A DNA stretch of 64,000 bases. It comes from UBA5314 sp964635975. GTDB lineage: Bacteria; Bacillota; Syntrophomonadia; Syntrophomonadales; Syntrophomonadaceae. The stretch is from contig CAZWPO010000001.1 of assembly GCA_964635975.1 (NCBI GenBank), positions 1 to 64,000 of the forward strand, written 5' to 3'. Both the position numbers and the translations under genes were made by a program. Shown one piece after another: positions 1 through 9,569 of this stretch. The number at the start of each line of letters is the position of its first letter. The first letter of the stretch is position 1. A model generated the notes under the pieces. That model was not told the DNA's origin, made no database searches, and saw only the letters and a list, made by a program, of their open reading frames with translations.

Positions 1-163
1 GTCATTATAGATAAATTTTTTTTGTAACAAATATTAGTAAGTCCAACATAATTGCTTTTTGCTGATTATTTGCGAAGCTAAGAAATTTAAGATAGCAAAA
101 ATGGTATTAGAATTTATTAGAAATATCATTTCAGGTATATAGTTCAATGGCAGGTGCACAGTA
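1..163. other. AT-rich intergenic flank, nothing recognised
   Basis: This short AT-rich stretch lies downstream of the first glycosyltransferase gene, which ends here on the minus strand. I see no convincing reading frame, hairpin with a T-tract, or RNA gene. A run of T at about 15-24 is not next to an inverted repeat. Confidence 0.4.
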
Positions 164-1378
164 CTATATTCGTTCTATAAAATCAACCCATTTAGGATAG
201 GAGCTATCTCTATTAAATAAATCTTCCGCCATTTTTCGCGCCTGGGACCCATGTTTAATTACTACAGCTCGATTACTAATATAGTAGTTCATAGCGTTAG
301 TCAGGGAAGACACGTTTCCAGCTTGATATTGTATGCCAGCCCCATATTTATGTAACAAGTTTTCCAGTTCACCAGGAATACTGTTAATGACTGGTAATCC
401 AGCGCTTAAATAGTCACCAATCTTATTGGGAAGATAACTGTATGAACTTGGATAAATACAATTTAAGGCTACATCACTCTTTGACAACAATTTAACCACT
501 CCATCAAAATCTAGAAAGCCAGTAAAAATAATAATATTCTGCAACCCCATTTTCTCACTTTGTGACCTAAGTGAATCTTCATGGGGGCCCCGCCCTGCAA
601 GGGCAACCTGAAAATTGTATCCATTAGTTTGAAGTTGTTTAGCCGCATACAAAATTGAAGTTAAGTCATAGTTAGTTGACATGCTTCCCAAATATACAAA
701 GGTGAATGGCCGTCCTTCCGATTCTCTTGGTAGCATAAGACTATCAAATTGTGATAAGGAAATACCGATTGGTGTCATATGGTTAGGTATGTTGCGCAAA
801 GCCGCCTTTGCTAATTTAATATAACTTTGAGCTACCCCGGTTATGGCATCTGCCTGCTTATAGAAGCCTTGAACCAACGCATATATTGGAGAAAACAGGC
901 AGCAGCCAATCACATCTCCCCCGGGCACGAGTCTATAAAAAGTTTGAGGCCAAGCATCTTGAATATCGAAAATTACCTTACCACCAAACCTTTTCCGGAT
1001 ATCAAGAGCACTCTTCATGACTAGCAATGGGGGGACGCTTACTATTATACGGTCTGGATAGTTAAGGTCTCCAGACAGGAGTCCTCGAGTGGCCATCTTC
1101 CTAAAAATATCGGCATACTCCTTGTGATTCCTCAGTCGTGCAAGGCTAATATTGGAACTGTATGGCTTAGTAGGAACAAGATGAATATTAACAATTGATG
1201 TATCTACTTTCTCTTTATATCTTTGTCTTTTTGTTGCATGTTCAAAGCTAGATGACCACCAGTGAACTTCATGGCCTCTAGCAATTAAAATATTTGCTAA
1301 GCTCGCATACCGTCCAAGTCGCATTCTTTCACCCGGAAGAGCATCAAAAGGATTAACTATCCAAATTATCAAAGCCAT
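164..1378 (-). CDS. Glycosyltransferase family 4 (GT-B fold)
   Basis: The 404-residue protein is a cytoplasmic glycosyltransferase that probably adds one sugar to a lipid-linked polysaccharide repeat unit. It has the two-lobed GT-B layout: an N-terminal acceptor lobe with a GERMRLGRYASLA segment, and a C-terminal donor lobe that begins near residue 222 (FTFVYLGSMS). The lobe carries the LPNKIGDYLSAGLPVI segment where GT4 enzymes bind the nucleotide-sugar. The ATG start follows an AAAGGAG ribosome binding site. It is the last gene of the minus-strand polysaccharide operon, and two further glycosyltransferases lie just upstream. The sugar it transfers cannot be told from sequence. Its overall likeness is to WbuB-type O-antigen glycosyltransferases. 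Confidence 0.85.
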   Translation of the reverse strand: MALIIWIVNPFDALPGERMRLGRYASLANILIARGHEVHWWSSSFEHATKRQRYKEKVDTSIVNIHLVPTKPYSSNISLARLRNHKEYADIFRKMATRGLLSGDLNYPDRIIVSVPPLLVMKSALDIRKRFGGKVIFDIQDAWPQTFYRLVPGGDVIGCCLFSPIYALVQGFYKQADAITGVAQSYIKLAKAALRNIPNHMTPIGISLSQFDSLMLPRESEGRPFTFVYLGSMSTNYDLTSILYAAKQLQTNGYNFQVALAGRGPHEDSLRSQSEKMGLQNIIIFTGFLDFDGVVKLLSKSDVALNCIYPSSYSYLPNKIGDYLSAGLPVINSIPGELENLLHKYGAGIQYQAGNVSSLTNAMNYYISNRAVVIKHGSQARKMAEDLFNRDSSYPKWVDFIERI

Positions 1379-1436
1379 TACTCCTTTACTGCAAATGAGT
1401 GTAGCTATTAATGGAAAACTAGCAATAGCGAGCTAC

Positions 1437-2333
1437 TTAAAACCACAAACGGCCTTCATGGTCCTTCAAATATTTTATGGTTTTTTTGTCTAATATTTTG
1501 GCTTTATCACGCGTTTCCGGGAATTCCTTCCACCCTTGAACAAGACCTTTTTTCCATTCTCCAAAAGCATGTGCGTGCAGAGAGGTATATAACATAAACA
1601 AAGACCATGTTCCTAAATTTATCAAATAGTATGGAAAGGGTAAATATTTTGCTGCAATTACAAACCGATTTCTGAGGATATGGTAAAATTCTGTCTTGTT
1701 GGTAATTCGTATATTTGACTTCTTATGAAGCACAGTCACATCAGCCAAGTAGTAAATAGACCAGTTGTTCATCAATACTCGATACGAGAAGTCTAGTTCT
1801 TCCGCCCCGTAAAAAAAATCTTCTGGGAAGTAACCAATTTCATCTAGAAGCAACCTATTTAGCGCAAAGCCCGCACCTACAAAATAAGATACTTTGCGTG
1901 ACCGCTCAATCTGTTCCTTGTTTTTTTGTTTAAAAGGCAGTTCGCCTTTATTAGGCAAACCATTAAAATAATTAAGAACCCTAAGCCCGATGACACCTAT
2001 GTTTTCTATAAATGTATCCCTTATAACACTATCATAATTCTTTGTAGCAACTTCAGCATCATCATCAATAAAGAAAAGGTAATCCCCTTTGGACTCTCTG
2101 ATACCTAGATTCCTCCCCCCGGAAACCCCGAGGTTTCCACCTGCATTTACGTATCTAACCCCGTATTGTCCACAGATCGATCTGCACTCCTCCATACCTG
2201 CGTTATCTACAACAATAATTTCCGTATGCTGTGGAGCATATAGATTATTAACAAGAGATGATAAACATTCCTCCAAATTATCGAATCTTTTGAATGATAC
2301 TACAATAATAGATAACAATTTCTCATTATTCAT
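1437..2333 (-). CDS. Glycosyltransferase family 2 (GT-A fold)
   Basis: This is a GT2-type inverting glycosyltransferase. The N-terminus has the typical LSIIVVSFKRFDNLEECLSSL opening of the nucleotide-binding fold, followed by NLGVSGGRNLGI and then FFIDDDAEV, which holds the DxD metal-binding motif. An EELDFSYR segment further on fits the rhamnosyltransferase-like branch, and hydrophobic residues near the C-terminus suggest membrane association. I chose the ATG at 2333 because GGAGGG lies five bases before it. An in-frame start 48 bases upstream has no such site. It sits between two GT4-type genes in the surface-polysaccharide operon. Donor and acceptor are unknown. Confidence 0.85.
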   Translation of the reverse strand: MNNEKLLSIIVVSFKRFDNLEECLSSLVNNLYAPQHTEIIVVDNAGMEECRSICGQYGVRYVNAGGNLGVSGGRNLGIRESKGDYLFFIDDDAEVATKNYDSVIRDTFIENIGVIGLRVLNYFNGLPNKGELPFKQKNKEQIERSRKVSYFVGAGFALNRLLLDEIGYFPEDFFYGAEELDFSYRVLMNNWSIYYLADVTVLHKKSNIRITNKTEFYHILRNRFVIAAKYLPFPYYLINLGTWSLFMLYTSLHAHAFGEWKKGLVQGWKEFPETRDKAKILDKKTIKYLKDHEGRLWF

Positions 2334-2385
2334 GTCATCCCTCCGAAAATTATTCTTATGAATTACATTGAGTACAGCCAATCGC

Positions 2386-3630
2386 TCAAAGATATTTATT
2401 TAGGAGATCATACATTTTAATAGCTTGATAATTTCTAGAAAAACCATATATGTTAGAAGCATCCCCGGGATACTTCATGTTACAACTATCTATTGATAAA
2501 AGAAAATCTTTTATTTCACTATGCGTACTACACAGTCTACCTTTTACTGTTGTTTGCAAAACCTCACCCATTTCACTATCATATCGACCAATAGCTAAAA
2601 TTGGAGGGGTTCGAACTAATAACTCAAGGAGTTTTCCAGTGATTGTTCCTTTAGTCCACTCTGTCTGAATTGATAGATCTGCCAGAACCAGATTTACGGC
2701 AGAGCTTTCAGCTTCTTTATTAACAATTTCCTGACTGCAAGGAGGCAAAAGATGAACTCGTCCAGATAAGCCTATTTCATTAGCATAATGCAAAATTTGA
2801 CTATTGAGCGAATCCGGACCCAGTGACCTTATTATTAAATCAAAATTAGCAAAATCAACCATTGTATCTAACAGCAGCATTATAGCAGGCATTTGATCAA
2901 TATAGAATCTCCCTGCATAATATAAATACTTTTTAGCACTATCTGCGACTCCATTAGCGTTTATAGCGTTTATATTGTTTAACTCCTCATCCCATCCGTT
3001 GTAAATAACGTCCACTGGCTTATCATACTGGCTTTTTAAAATATCACGCAGAGTATTGCTAACAGTAATTACCGCAGAGGCCGACTTTAACAGTAGTGTT
3101 TCAATGCTCACATCAATTCTCTTGGCCAGGGGCGACCTCTCGTCGTCTCGCAATGCTCCTAAATCTCTAATATCAGCTATCCAAGGTACTCTATAATGCT
3201 TTGCTAAATATTTCCCGGCCCATAAACAGGCACTTGGCCCAAATGAACCTATTATAATATCTGGAGTTTGGATTTTAGCGTCAATTAGAGTGAGGTTAGA
3301 CTTTATCTGCCGATACCATGTCAAAAATGTTCGGTCCAATGACCATAAATAAAAGCCCCCATTCCGTGCTGGTTTTCTAATTATTTCAATCAAAGATGGT
3401 AACTTTTCTGTAGACAAATCCTCAATCTGTGCCGATTTTTGGCGGTTTTCCCCTATTCTAATGACGTTCTCCTCAGGAACAGAGCTGATAAGATTGCCTT
3501 TGGAATTAGTAGTTAAAACGTGCACATCCAAGCCCATTTTCTGTAAGTAATGTGCCATGGTTCCAAATCTTCTAGAAGCTATATCATTTGATGGAGGAAA
3601 AAAATAAGTTATTATAAGCACGTTTTTCAA
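2386..3630 (-). CDS. Glycosyltransferase family 4 protein
   Basis: The 414-residue protein opens with VLIITYFFPPSNDIASRR, the usual start of GT4 enzymes that bind an acceptor in the N-terminal lobe. The C-terminal lobe has YYAGRFYIDQMPAIMLLL and TGKLLELLVRTPPILAIG, which fit the donor-sugar site. It probably adds a sugar to the growing repeat unit on the inner face of the membrane. The start is probably TTG, with a GGGAG site somewhat far upstream, so the exact start is less certain than the rest. It follows the polymerase-like membrane protein by 16 bases and belongs to the same operon. Confidence 0.83.
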   Translation of the reverse strand: MKNVLIITYFFPPSNDIASRRFGTMAHYLQKMGLDVHVLTTNSKGNLISSVPEENVIRIGENRQKSAQIEDLSTEKLPSLIEIIRKPARNGGFYLWSLDRTFLTWYRQIKSNLTLIDAKIQTPDIIIGSFGPSACLWAGKYLAKHYRVPWIADIRDLGALRDDERSPLAKRIDVSIETLLLKSASAVITVSNTLRDILKSQYDKPVDVIYNGWDEELNNINAINANGVADSAKKYLYYAGRFYIDQMPAIMLLLDTMVDFANFDLIIRSLGPDSLNSQILHYANEIGLSGRVHLLPPCSQEIVNKEAESSAVNLVLADLSIQTEWTKGTITGKLLELLVRTPPILAIGRYDSEMGEVLQTTVKGRLCSTHSEIKDFLLSIDSCNMKYPGDASNIYGFSRNYQAIKMYDLLNKYL

Positions 3631-3646
3631 GGTTTAGTCATCTCCC

Positions 3647-4903
3647 TTAGTCTTTATTAATAATTACTTCTTTGCTAAAATTATTTTCTTGAGATTTCAT
3701 GTTGAGTATAAAAATTGGTACCGCCGACAAGCAAGCCCATACATAGGGAAAAATATATGACCTACTGGTTATTATCTCACCGTAACAGAATACAAAGTAA
3801 CTTACTATAAACATGAACAATCCATTATGCCAGCATTTCTTAATATGTACCATGAGTTTCCAAGTGTTTTTAATACTAATCACGATAAAGGTAAAAAATG
3901 GTATTAGGCCATAACAAACCCAAAAGGATAAGTAATTATGTATGTAATCACCAGGTCGTCCATTCCATACTTCTGCCATAGGCAAACCTGCTAGCCAATA
4001 GTCCTTGAGATCTTTTAAACCTGCCGCCAGTAGTTGTTGACGGCCTATAAATGATTCGTCACTACTCGGGTTGAAAATAAGAGTAAAAATTATGTCCGTC
4101 TGATTACTAAAAATAAACTCCATTCCACCTATAGAAAAAAAGATAAATATACCCAGGCCAACCATAACCCAATTTTTCTTGTTCCTTGCTTGTAAGAAAA
4201 ACGTTATCAATAAGCAAAATATAAAAATATAAAAAGTGGTTCGTGAGCGAACCATATACAATAGACAAACAGCATTAAATCCAACTATCCAACGTATTAC
4301 TGGGCTTTTTATTGCCATCCACATGACAACTAGAGTTAAAATAGCAAAAGTGTCCGCTATTAATAGATAATTAAACCTATAATCTAAGGGCACAAATAAA
4401 TTAGACGATGCGAGGGAACCAAGGGAAAAGGAAGTCCAGTATATAACCCCGCAGTAAAAGAGGTAAGAAAGAATCGTAATAATCTTTACTTTTTTATTGC
4501 TAAGAAACTCGCAAAACTCAGCTAAACGACCGCCAAAGATAAAGAAGATTGAAAACAATATGGTACTGTTTGCAAGTAATGACTGAACTGTTCCATTAGA
4601 AAATGGTATGTTATATACAAGCAGCAAACCTGAAATAAGCTGCACTACTATCACATAAATTAGTAGAATCAAGCTAGCAAAGTAAGTCTTTTCTATTCGA
4701 AGTTTGAACCTATTGTTCGTCATTTGAAAAATTGCGAGAAGTATATATATACATAAGAACGCCAATATAAAGTAAATCGCTGGTATTGCTGGCCCAATTC
4801 CAATTACATTTAGCATATTCCCAACGGGTCCGATAACCAAGTAAATCATAAAAATAATATATAATATCCATGTTTTTATATTTTCGATATTATTTGAAGT
4901 CAT
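3647..4903 (-). CDS. O-antigen polymerase/ligase-like membrane protein (Wzy-like)
   Basis: This is a polytopic membrane protein of about 418 residues with ten or more hydrophobic segments and one large external loop in the C-terminal half (GLPMAEVWNGRPGDYIHNYLSFWV). The layout and the H-N-Y-L-S segment match Wzy polymerases and O-antigen ligases, which join repeat units outside the cytoplasmic membrane. These proteins diverge so far that only topology and context support the call. The ATG at 4903 has AAGG eight bases upstream. An ATG at 4924 or TTG at 4927 would overlap the upstream gene. A flippase gene lies two genes upstream, so the Wzx/Wzy-dependent route is complete. Confidence 0.7.
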   Translation of the reverse strand: MTSNNIENIKTWILYIIFMIYLVIGPVGNMLNVIGIGPAIPAIYFILAFLCIYILLAIFQMTNNRFKLRIEKTYFASLILLIYVIVVQLISGLLLVYNIPFSNGTVQSLLANSTILFSIFFIFGGRLAEFCEFLSNKKVKIITILSYLFYCGVIYWTSFSLGSLASSNLFVPLDYRFNYLLIADTFAILTLVVMWMAIKSPVIRWIVGFNAVCLLYMVRSRTTFYIFIFCLLITFFLQARNKKNWVMVGLGIFIFFSIGGMEFIFSNQTDIIFTLIFNPSSDESFIGRQQLLAAGLKDLKDYWLAGLPMAEVWNGRPGDYIHNYLSFWVCYGLIPFFTFIVISIKNTWKLMVHIKKCWHNGLFMFIVSYFVFCYGEIITSRSYIFPYVWACLSAVPIFILNMKSQENNFSKEVIINKD

Positions 4904-4913
4904 AATACTAACC

Positions 4914-6365
4914 TTATCCCTCATCAAGTAAACTCTCGTATATTTCCCAGTGCATGTTATTTAGAAAGGAACTATTATGCCATAGCAATGTGAAATCTCC
5001 GTTAAATTTTTCACAGCGGTGTTTCAGCTTGTTCAAGTAATCCATTGCCTCCTGACCACTAAGGCCCATGTATTCCTCTTCCAAAATACTGACCTCCATG
5101 GCTATTAGCGGCCTCTCATAAAGAGATAGCGTTTTTCGTTGCTCCAAGTCATAGACTGGGTATTCGTAACATGTGCCGCAACGGAAACCCGCTTTATCAG
5201 CATAAGAAAGAGAACTATCATAAGCCAATCCTGTCTCTGCCCAATTACGCCAGGTGACGGGCACTTGCCAGCGTAAAAAGTGTTGCCGCCCCCCCCACTC
5301 AATATTCTTTATACCTTCCTCTTCACAAACCCTTAAGAGCTTTTCAAATTCCAATCGGGTATTTGTAAGACTTAGAAATGTATCGTAGCTGGGGTGAAAG
5401 CCAATTTCATGCCCTCGGCTATAAATGTCTCTAATCAATTGCCTAATATAGGGGTGATCTATTGAATAATCATAGTCATAATATTTATTTGTACAACCTG
5501 TTTTGAAATAAAAAGCACTTCTAAGATTGTTGCGTTCACTGATATCCATTAGGCGATCAAAGGAATAGTTCAGATCTTTTTTATAATCTCCCTTCTTCAC
5601 ACCACACCAGGATTTTATCCTTTGTAAAGCTAAGGGAGGAGTTCTTCGTTTCAGAATATCACCGGCACAGTTGCGCATCAGACTGTAAAGGCCTATGAAT
5701 GCCTGGTATAATGGTATGTCCACATCATGACTTACTAACATCCTAAAATTTCGACTCTTTCTATTAATCTCTGGCCAAAGACCTTGCAGGCACCACCAGA
5801 GTATTTCAACATATTCGTTTATAATAGGCCTGTCCAGGAATCCTTCTTGAAAGGCGAGAGATGCGCAGCCCGGAAAGCGGCTATGATTATCACGATCCGC
5901 TTTAACATATTCTTCGTATCTGGTTAGCACGAAAAACGCAGCGCCCAAAATATCTATGCCAAGATAACGTTTTTTTTCCGATGTCCACAGGAATGGACGC
6001 AGCTTTTTCCACGCAAATTGCCCCATTTGCTCTGTGGGATCATCACTTCCTAATATTATGGGAACCTCAACATCAATTAAAGTTATTTCAGTAGAGTTTT
6101 CACTAAAATTCATATAATTCAGCGGAAGCAGAGGCATAGATCGTTCTGTTAACCAATCTCCTATAGGTGTTTGAAAAAAGATATCCGGTAGACAAAGTCC
6201 CATGCTATTTTGGTCACCGTTCATCGATATTAAGGTGAATTTTTGGGTCCCTACCTCATGTTCGTATTCGATCCCCAACCAATGCTTAAAAATAAGGTCA
6301 AGAATATACCTGCGCTCATCCAAATATGATTCTGGTGTTTTCACCTTCAACAATTTGATGCTCAT
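4914..6365 (-). CDS. Polysaccharide deacetylase-like protein with long N-terminal domain
   Basis: The 483-residue protein has a NodB-like deacetylase half. HDVD at 213-216 supplies the catalytic and metal-binding aspartates of motif 1, and HEIGFHPS at 319-326 supplies the metal-binding histidines of motif 2. YDSSLSYADKAGFRCGT (about 382-398) fits motif 3. The first 200 residues form a separate domain that I recognise only as the N-terminal part seen in some capsule-locus deacetylases. It has no signal peptide, so it would act in the cytoplasm, perhaps on a nucleotide- or lipid-linked sugar. The substrate is unknown. It is flanked by the flippase and polymerase-like genes. Confidence 0.75.
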   Translation of the reverse strand: MSIKLLKVKTPESYLDERRYILDLIFKHWLGIEYEHEVGTQKFTLISMNGDQNSMGLCLPDIFFQTPIGDWLTERSMPLLPLNYMNFSENSTEITLIDVEVPIILGSDDPTEQMGQFAWKKLRPFLWTSEKKRYLGIDILGAAFFVLTRYEEYVKADRDNHSRFPGCASLAFQEGFLDRPIINEYVEILWWCLQGLWPEINRKSRNFRMLVSHDVDIPLYQAFIGLYSLMRNCAGDILKRRTPPLALQRIKSWCGVKKGDYKKDLNYSFDRLMDISERNNLRSAFYFKTGCTNKYYDYDYSIDHPYIRQLIRDIYSRGHEIGFHPSYDTFLSLTNTRLEFEKLLRVCEEEGIKNIEWGGRQHFLRWQVPVTWRNWAETGLAYDSSLSYADKAGFRCGTCYEYPVYDLEQRKTLSLYERPLIAMEVSILEEEYMGLSGQEAMDYLNKLKHRCEKFNGDFTLLWHNSSFLNNMHWEIYESLLDEG

Positions 6366-6419
6366 TCTTTTACCTCTATCGATTTGATAAATATGTTTTA
6401 GGGATAAACCCGCTTGATA

Positions 6420-7877
6420 TCACATCATAGACAATATCTTCTGTTTTTCTATTAAAAATACAATTCCAGATACAAAACCCACAATAATTATTAGTATTTC
6501 GTTGTGAATGTATATGGTAGCCAGAAGTACTGGAACCAAATAAGGCAAAGATTTCAATGCACTTCTAATAAGGGGTGCAAAAAATTCTTTAGCGCCCAAG
6601 TTGCATAGTGAAAAAAGATATAAGCCGATTACTATGTACATAAACGCACCTACTAATGCATAAAGAGCAATAGTAACTACGGGATCGCCCGTTTTACCAC
6701 CTATAAAAAGAGCTGCAAAGCGAGCTCCAAAAAGAATCCCGTTTATAAAGAGCTCTTGTTTTTGTTTGCCAAAGACATCGTATAATCCGGTAATTGGCGA
6801 GGTAACAAATCTAAAAATAGCCCAAATACAAAGCCAGCGAGTATAGATGCCAGCGATTACCCAATCCGCACCAAATATCACATTAAAAACAGCTGGTGCT
6901 AAAATGGCGATTAGAAGTATAGGGGTGAGAGTTAATTCAACCAGTTGCTTATATATTTTCTGTGTAAAGAGTTTTAATTTATTTTCTCTATTGCGCAACA
7001 CAGCTTGTGGCAGGTAGACTCTTTCAATTGCAGCCCCCAACAGTTCCATAGGCGAAAATAACACACGGTGACCTAATGAATATAAACCCACTGTAGCCGC
7101 GCTAAAAAAATAACCAATCATAAAGGTTGGAATTACATTCGCAAAAGTATTAAGGATACCAGACCAAGAAGAAAAAAACGGGTATCTTCGATAGTCTATG
7201 GCCAGTTTTTTTATGTCTTTAATGTTTATATAGGAACGTAAATTACTACCTTCATCTTGCTCAATCTGCCATGCTAACCGCGCAGTAGCTGCTATTTGGC
7301 CTACAATTTGACCTCCGATTAACCCTCCAGGTCCAGGCTTTGCAGCGATTCCGACCCCGACCTGAGTTACTGAGGTAAAAAAGCTTTGAGTCATAGCCCT
7401 TATGGCCAGGCGTTTAAAATGTTTTCTCCTTGTGCTCCATAAACTAAACGCCATGAATAGTCCAATAGTCAGCACACTGATAGGCATAAACCATAACCAA
7501 GCAGCTAATCCGGGGGCACTCATCCATCTTTCAATAGTTGTAGCCCAAGCAGCCGTTCCAAATAAGCTTACCAAAGCCATACCAAAACAAATAAGGATAC
7601 ATAGCGCCAATAAGTTAGCGGCATCTTCATCTTTAGATGGTAGAACAATAGCTGTTTCATAACGCCAGCACGCTATTACCGACAGCACACCTAGAATAGC
7701 TGAATAAAGTGCAAGTACTCCAAAATCCGCTGGACTATAAATTCTGGTCAGTATCGGCGCTACCAGTATTGATAACGCTTGTCCAAAAGTCGTGCCAGTC
7801 ATTAAGGTGATTACATTTCGCGCAAAGCTTCCCGGCGGAAGTTTTTTCTCAAGTATTATGCGGAATTTGTCAAACAT
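6420..7877 (-). CDS. Wzx-type polysaccharide flippase
   Basis: This 485-residue membrane protein of the MOP/PST superfamily has about 12-14 hydrophobic helices. The N-terminus (GTTFGQALSILVAPILTRIYSP) is typical of RfbX/Wzx proteins, which carry undecaprenyl-linked repeat units across the cytoplasmic membrane. PMELLGAAIERVYLP in the middle is also characteristic of the family. It has no clear ribosome binding site, and an inverted repeat lies just upstream of the start, so translation may be weak or coupled. Flipping is the step between the cytoplasmic glycosyltransferases and the Wzy-like polymerase encoded downstream. Confidence 0.88.
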   Translation of the reverse strand: MFDKFRIILEKKLPPGSFARNVITLMTGTTFGQALSILVAPILTRIYSPADFGVLALYSAILGVLSVIACWRYETAIVLPSKDEDAANLLALCILICFGMALVSLFGTAAWATTIERWMSAPGLAAWLWFMPISVLTIGLFMAFSLWSTRRKHFKRLAIRAMTQSFFTSVTQVGVGIAAKPGPGGLIGGQIVGQIAATARLAWQIEQDEGSNLRSYINIKDIKKLAIDYRRYPFFSSWSGILNTFANVIPTFMIGYFFSAATVGLYSLGHRVLFSPMELLGAAIERVYLPQAVLRNRENKLKLFTQKIYKQLVELTLTPILLIAILAPAVFNVIFGADWVIAGIYTRWLCIWAIFRFVTSPITGLYDVFGKQKQELFINGILFGARFAALFIGGKTGDPVVTIALYALVGAFMYIVIGLYLFSLCNLGAKEFFAPLIRSALKSLPYLVPVLLATIYIHNEILIIIVGFVSGIVFLIEKQKILSMM

Positions 7878-7887
7878 ACATGGGTAT

Positions 7888-7913
7888 GAGTAAGTGGCAA
7901 AACCGCCTTACTC
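7888..7913 (-). repeat. Inverted repeat upstream of the flippase gene
   Basis: GAGTAAG at 7888-7894 is matched by CTTACTC at 7907-7913 with a 12-base loop. It lies 10 bases before the flippase start codon, in a gap that lacks a clear ribosome binding site. It may limit translation or be a processing site. Seven pairs could also arise by chance. Confidence 0.35.
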
Positions 7914-7934
7914 TATTCACCTTTCTTATCTAAA

Positions 7935-8927
7935 TTATTTTCTGTTATAAATTTTTTCCAATAAATCCAGTGATTTTCTTCCCTCTAAACCGTCACTACT
8001 TGCGATTGACTTGCCTTTTAAACAACTAATAACATTTTGATAGTAACCCTGGTGCCCAAAACCATAAACAGAAGTGGGATTTGTGTTAGATTTTTCAACA
8101 TCTGCATCATAATCACGATTATCAGCGAACTCCCAAAGCTCAATTTTATTCATAGAAGTCCCTGCCACTCGGACAGTGCCTTTTTCGCCCAGTATGGTAA
8201 TAGATCCCTCGATATTGTGCGGATATGTTAGCACAGTAACATTTATGTTTCCTATAGCTCTATTTTTGAAACGGATTATTGCGGATCCGGTATCTTCAAC
8301 TTCAATGTTTCTCGCGAGAGTATCTGAAATTGATTTAACATCTTCGATAGGACCTCCGAACCATTGCACCATATCCACATAATGGGAGGCCTGGTTCATG
8401 AAAGCCCCCCCATCAAGCGCCCATGTGCCACGCCAAGAGGCCATATCATAGTAATCCTGGGGACGAGTCCAAAATACGTTAGAAGTAATCATATATATCC
8501 TGCCAAAACGACCTTCTTCAAAAGCTCGGCGAACTAAATGGATGGAGGGATTTAGGCGATTCTGAAGAACCACAAATAATTTCACACCTTCTCGATTACA
8601 GGTTTCTATCAACTTGTCGGCGTCTACTAGTCTACAACCCATAGGCTTTTCAGTTAAAACGTGTTTACCAGCTTTTGCGGCCATGATCCCATGCTTTGGA
8701 TGCAAACCAGAAGGTGTACAAACGGAAATCAGATCAATATTAACATCATTTAACAAATTCTCGTAGTTGACGGTCCATTTGGCAATGTTATATTTTTCGG
8801 CAGCTTGGTGGGCTCTTTCCTCGTCTATATCGCAACAGGCTATTACTTGAGCGTCTTGTTGCTGCTCAATGGCTTGAAAGTGGTTATTGGAAATTCTACC
8901 ACATCCGATAAGGCCAATGTTTACCAT
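7935..8927 (-). CDS. Gfo/Idh/MocA-family NAD-dependent sugar oxidoreductase (WbpB/WlbA-like)
   Basis: The 330-residue enzyme has an N-terminal Rossmann fold with GLIGCGRISNNH (5-16) and the family's EKP motif at 93-95, whose lysine is catalytic. The C-terminal alpha/beta domain carries GGAFMNQASHYVDMVQWFGG. In the WbpB/WlbA pathway such enzymes oxidise C3 of UDP-N-acetylglucosaminuronic acid to a 3-keto sugar, which the aminotransferase then uses. The role is assigned from the next two genes, an acetyltransferase and a DegT aminotransferase, which make up the rest of that pathway. The ATG follows AAAGGGGAG. Related oxidoreductases act on inositol or other sugars, so substrate is inferred. Confidence 0.85.
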   Translation of the reverse strand: MVNIGLIGCGRISNNHFQAIEQQQDAQVIACCDIDEERAHQAAEKYNIAKWTVNYENLLNDVNIDLISVCTPSGLHPKHGIMAAKAGKHVLTEKPMGCRLVDADKLIETCNREGVKLFVVLQNRLNPSIHLVRRAFEEGRFGRIYMITSNVFWTRPQDYYDMASWRGTWALDGGAFMNQASHYVDMVQWFGGPIEDVKSISDTLARNIEVEDTGSAIIRFKNRAIGNINVTVLTYPHNIEGSITILGEKGTVRVAGTSMNKIELWEFADNRDYDADVEKSNTNPTSVYGFGHQGYYQNVISCLKGKSIASSDGLEGRKSLDLLEKIYNRK

Positions 8928-8980
8928 AATTACTCCCCTTTTGTCCTAGCTATTATATGGTTATAAAGTCAGTCTTAAAA

Positions 8981-9565
8981 TCATCGCAATTTTTCTGTTA
9001 GTTCATTTCCATTCGTTAGTATATATTCATTTTTGCATGCAGGGCACTTAGAATAGTGGTTTGCTATTTCTAGTTTAATTCCACATTGACATATCCAGCC
9101 TCTTTGTTTTGCAGGATTGCCAAAGACAAGTGCATAGTCAGGAACATTGGTCGAAACTAACGCGCCTGCTCCTATAAACGCATATTTCCCAATCGTTGTG
9201 CCACATACAATAGTAGCATTCGCTCCAATGCTAGCTCCCTTTTTGATAAGGGTTGTTTTAAATTCTTTCTTACGTTCAATAAATGCTCGTGGATTTATTA
9301 CATTGGTAAACACTGCTGAAGGTCCAATAAAAACGTCATCTTCACAAACTACACCGGTATATAAAGAAACGTTATTTTGGACTTTGACCCTGTTGCCGAC
9401 AGTTACATCTGATCCTATAAATACATTTTGCCCTATGTTGCAATATTCTCCAATTTTACATCTCGTCATCAGGTGGCAAAAGTGCCATATTTGTGTTCCC
9501 TTTTCAATATGAACATCCGTATCTATAATTGAGGTTTCATGAACAAAATAGCTTCTTTCAAGCAT
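8981..9565 (-). CDS. Left-handed beta-helix sugar N-acetyltransferase (WbpD/WlbB-like) with C-terminal Cys motif
   Basis: The 194-residue protein is built from hexapeptide repeats (IGEYCNIGQNVFIGSDVTVGN, then IGANATIVCGTTIG) and opens with GTQIWHFCH, as in WbpD/WlbB. These enzymes acetylate the 3-amino group of UDP-2-acetamido-3-amino-uronic acid with acetyl-CoA. The last 35 residues add CQCGIKLE and CPACKNEY, a four-cysteine pattern that looks like a small zinc ribbon. The gene is 4 bases downstream of the aminotransferase gene and 54 upstream of the oxidoreductase, so all three are probably co-translated. Function is from family and context. Confidence 0.85.
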   Translation of the reverse strand: MLERSYFVHETSIIDTDVHIEKGTQIWHFCHLMTRCKIGEYCNIGQNVFIGSDVTVGNRVKVQNNVSLYTGVVCEDDVFIGPSAVFTNVINPRAFIERKKEFKTTLIKKGASIGANATIVCGTTIGKYAFIGAGALVSTNVPDYALVFGNPAKQRGWICQCGIKLEIANHYSKCPACKNEYILTNGNELTEKLR

Positions 9566-9569
9566 TAAC

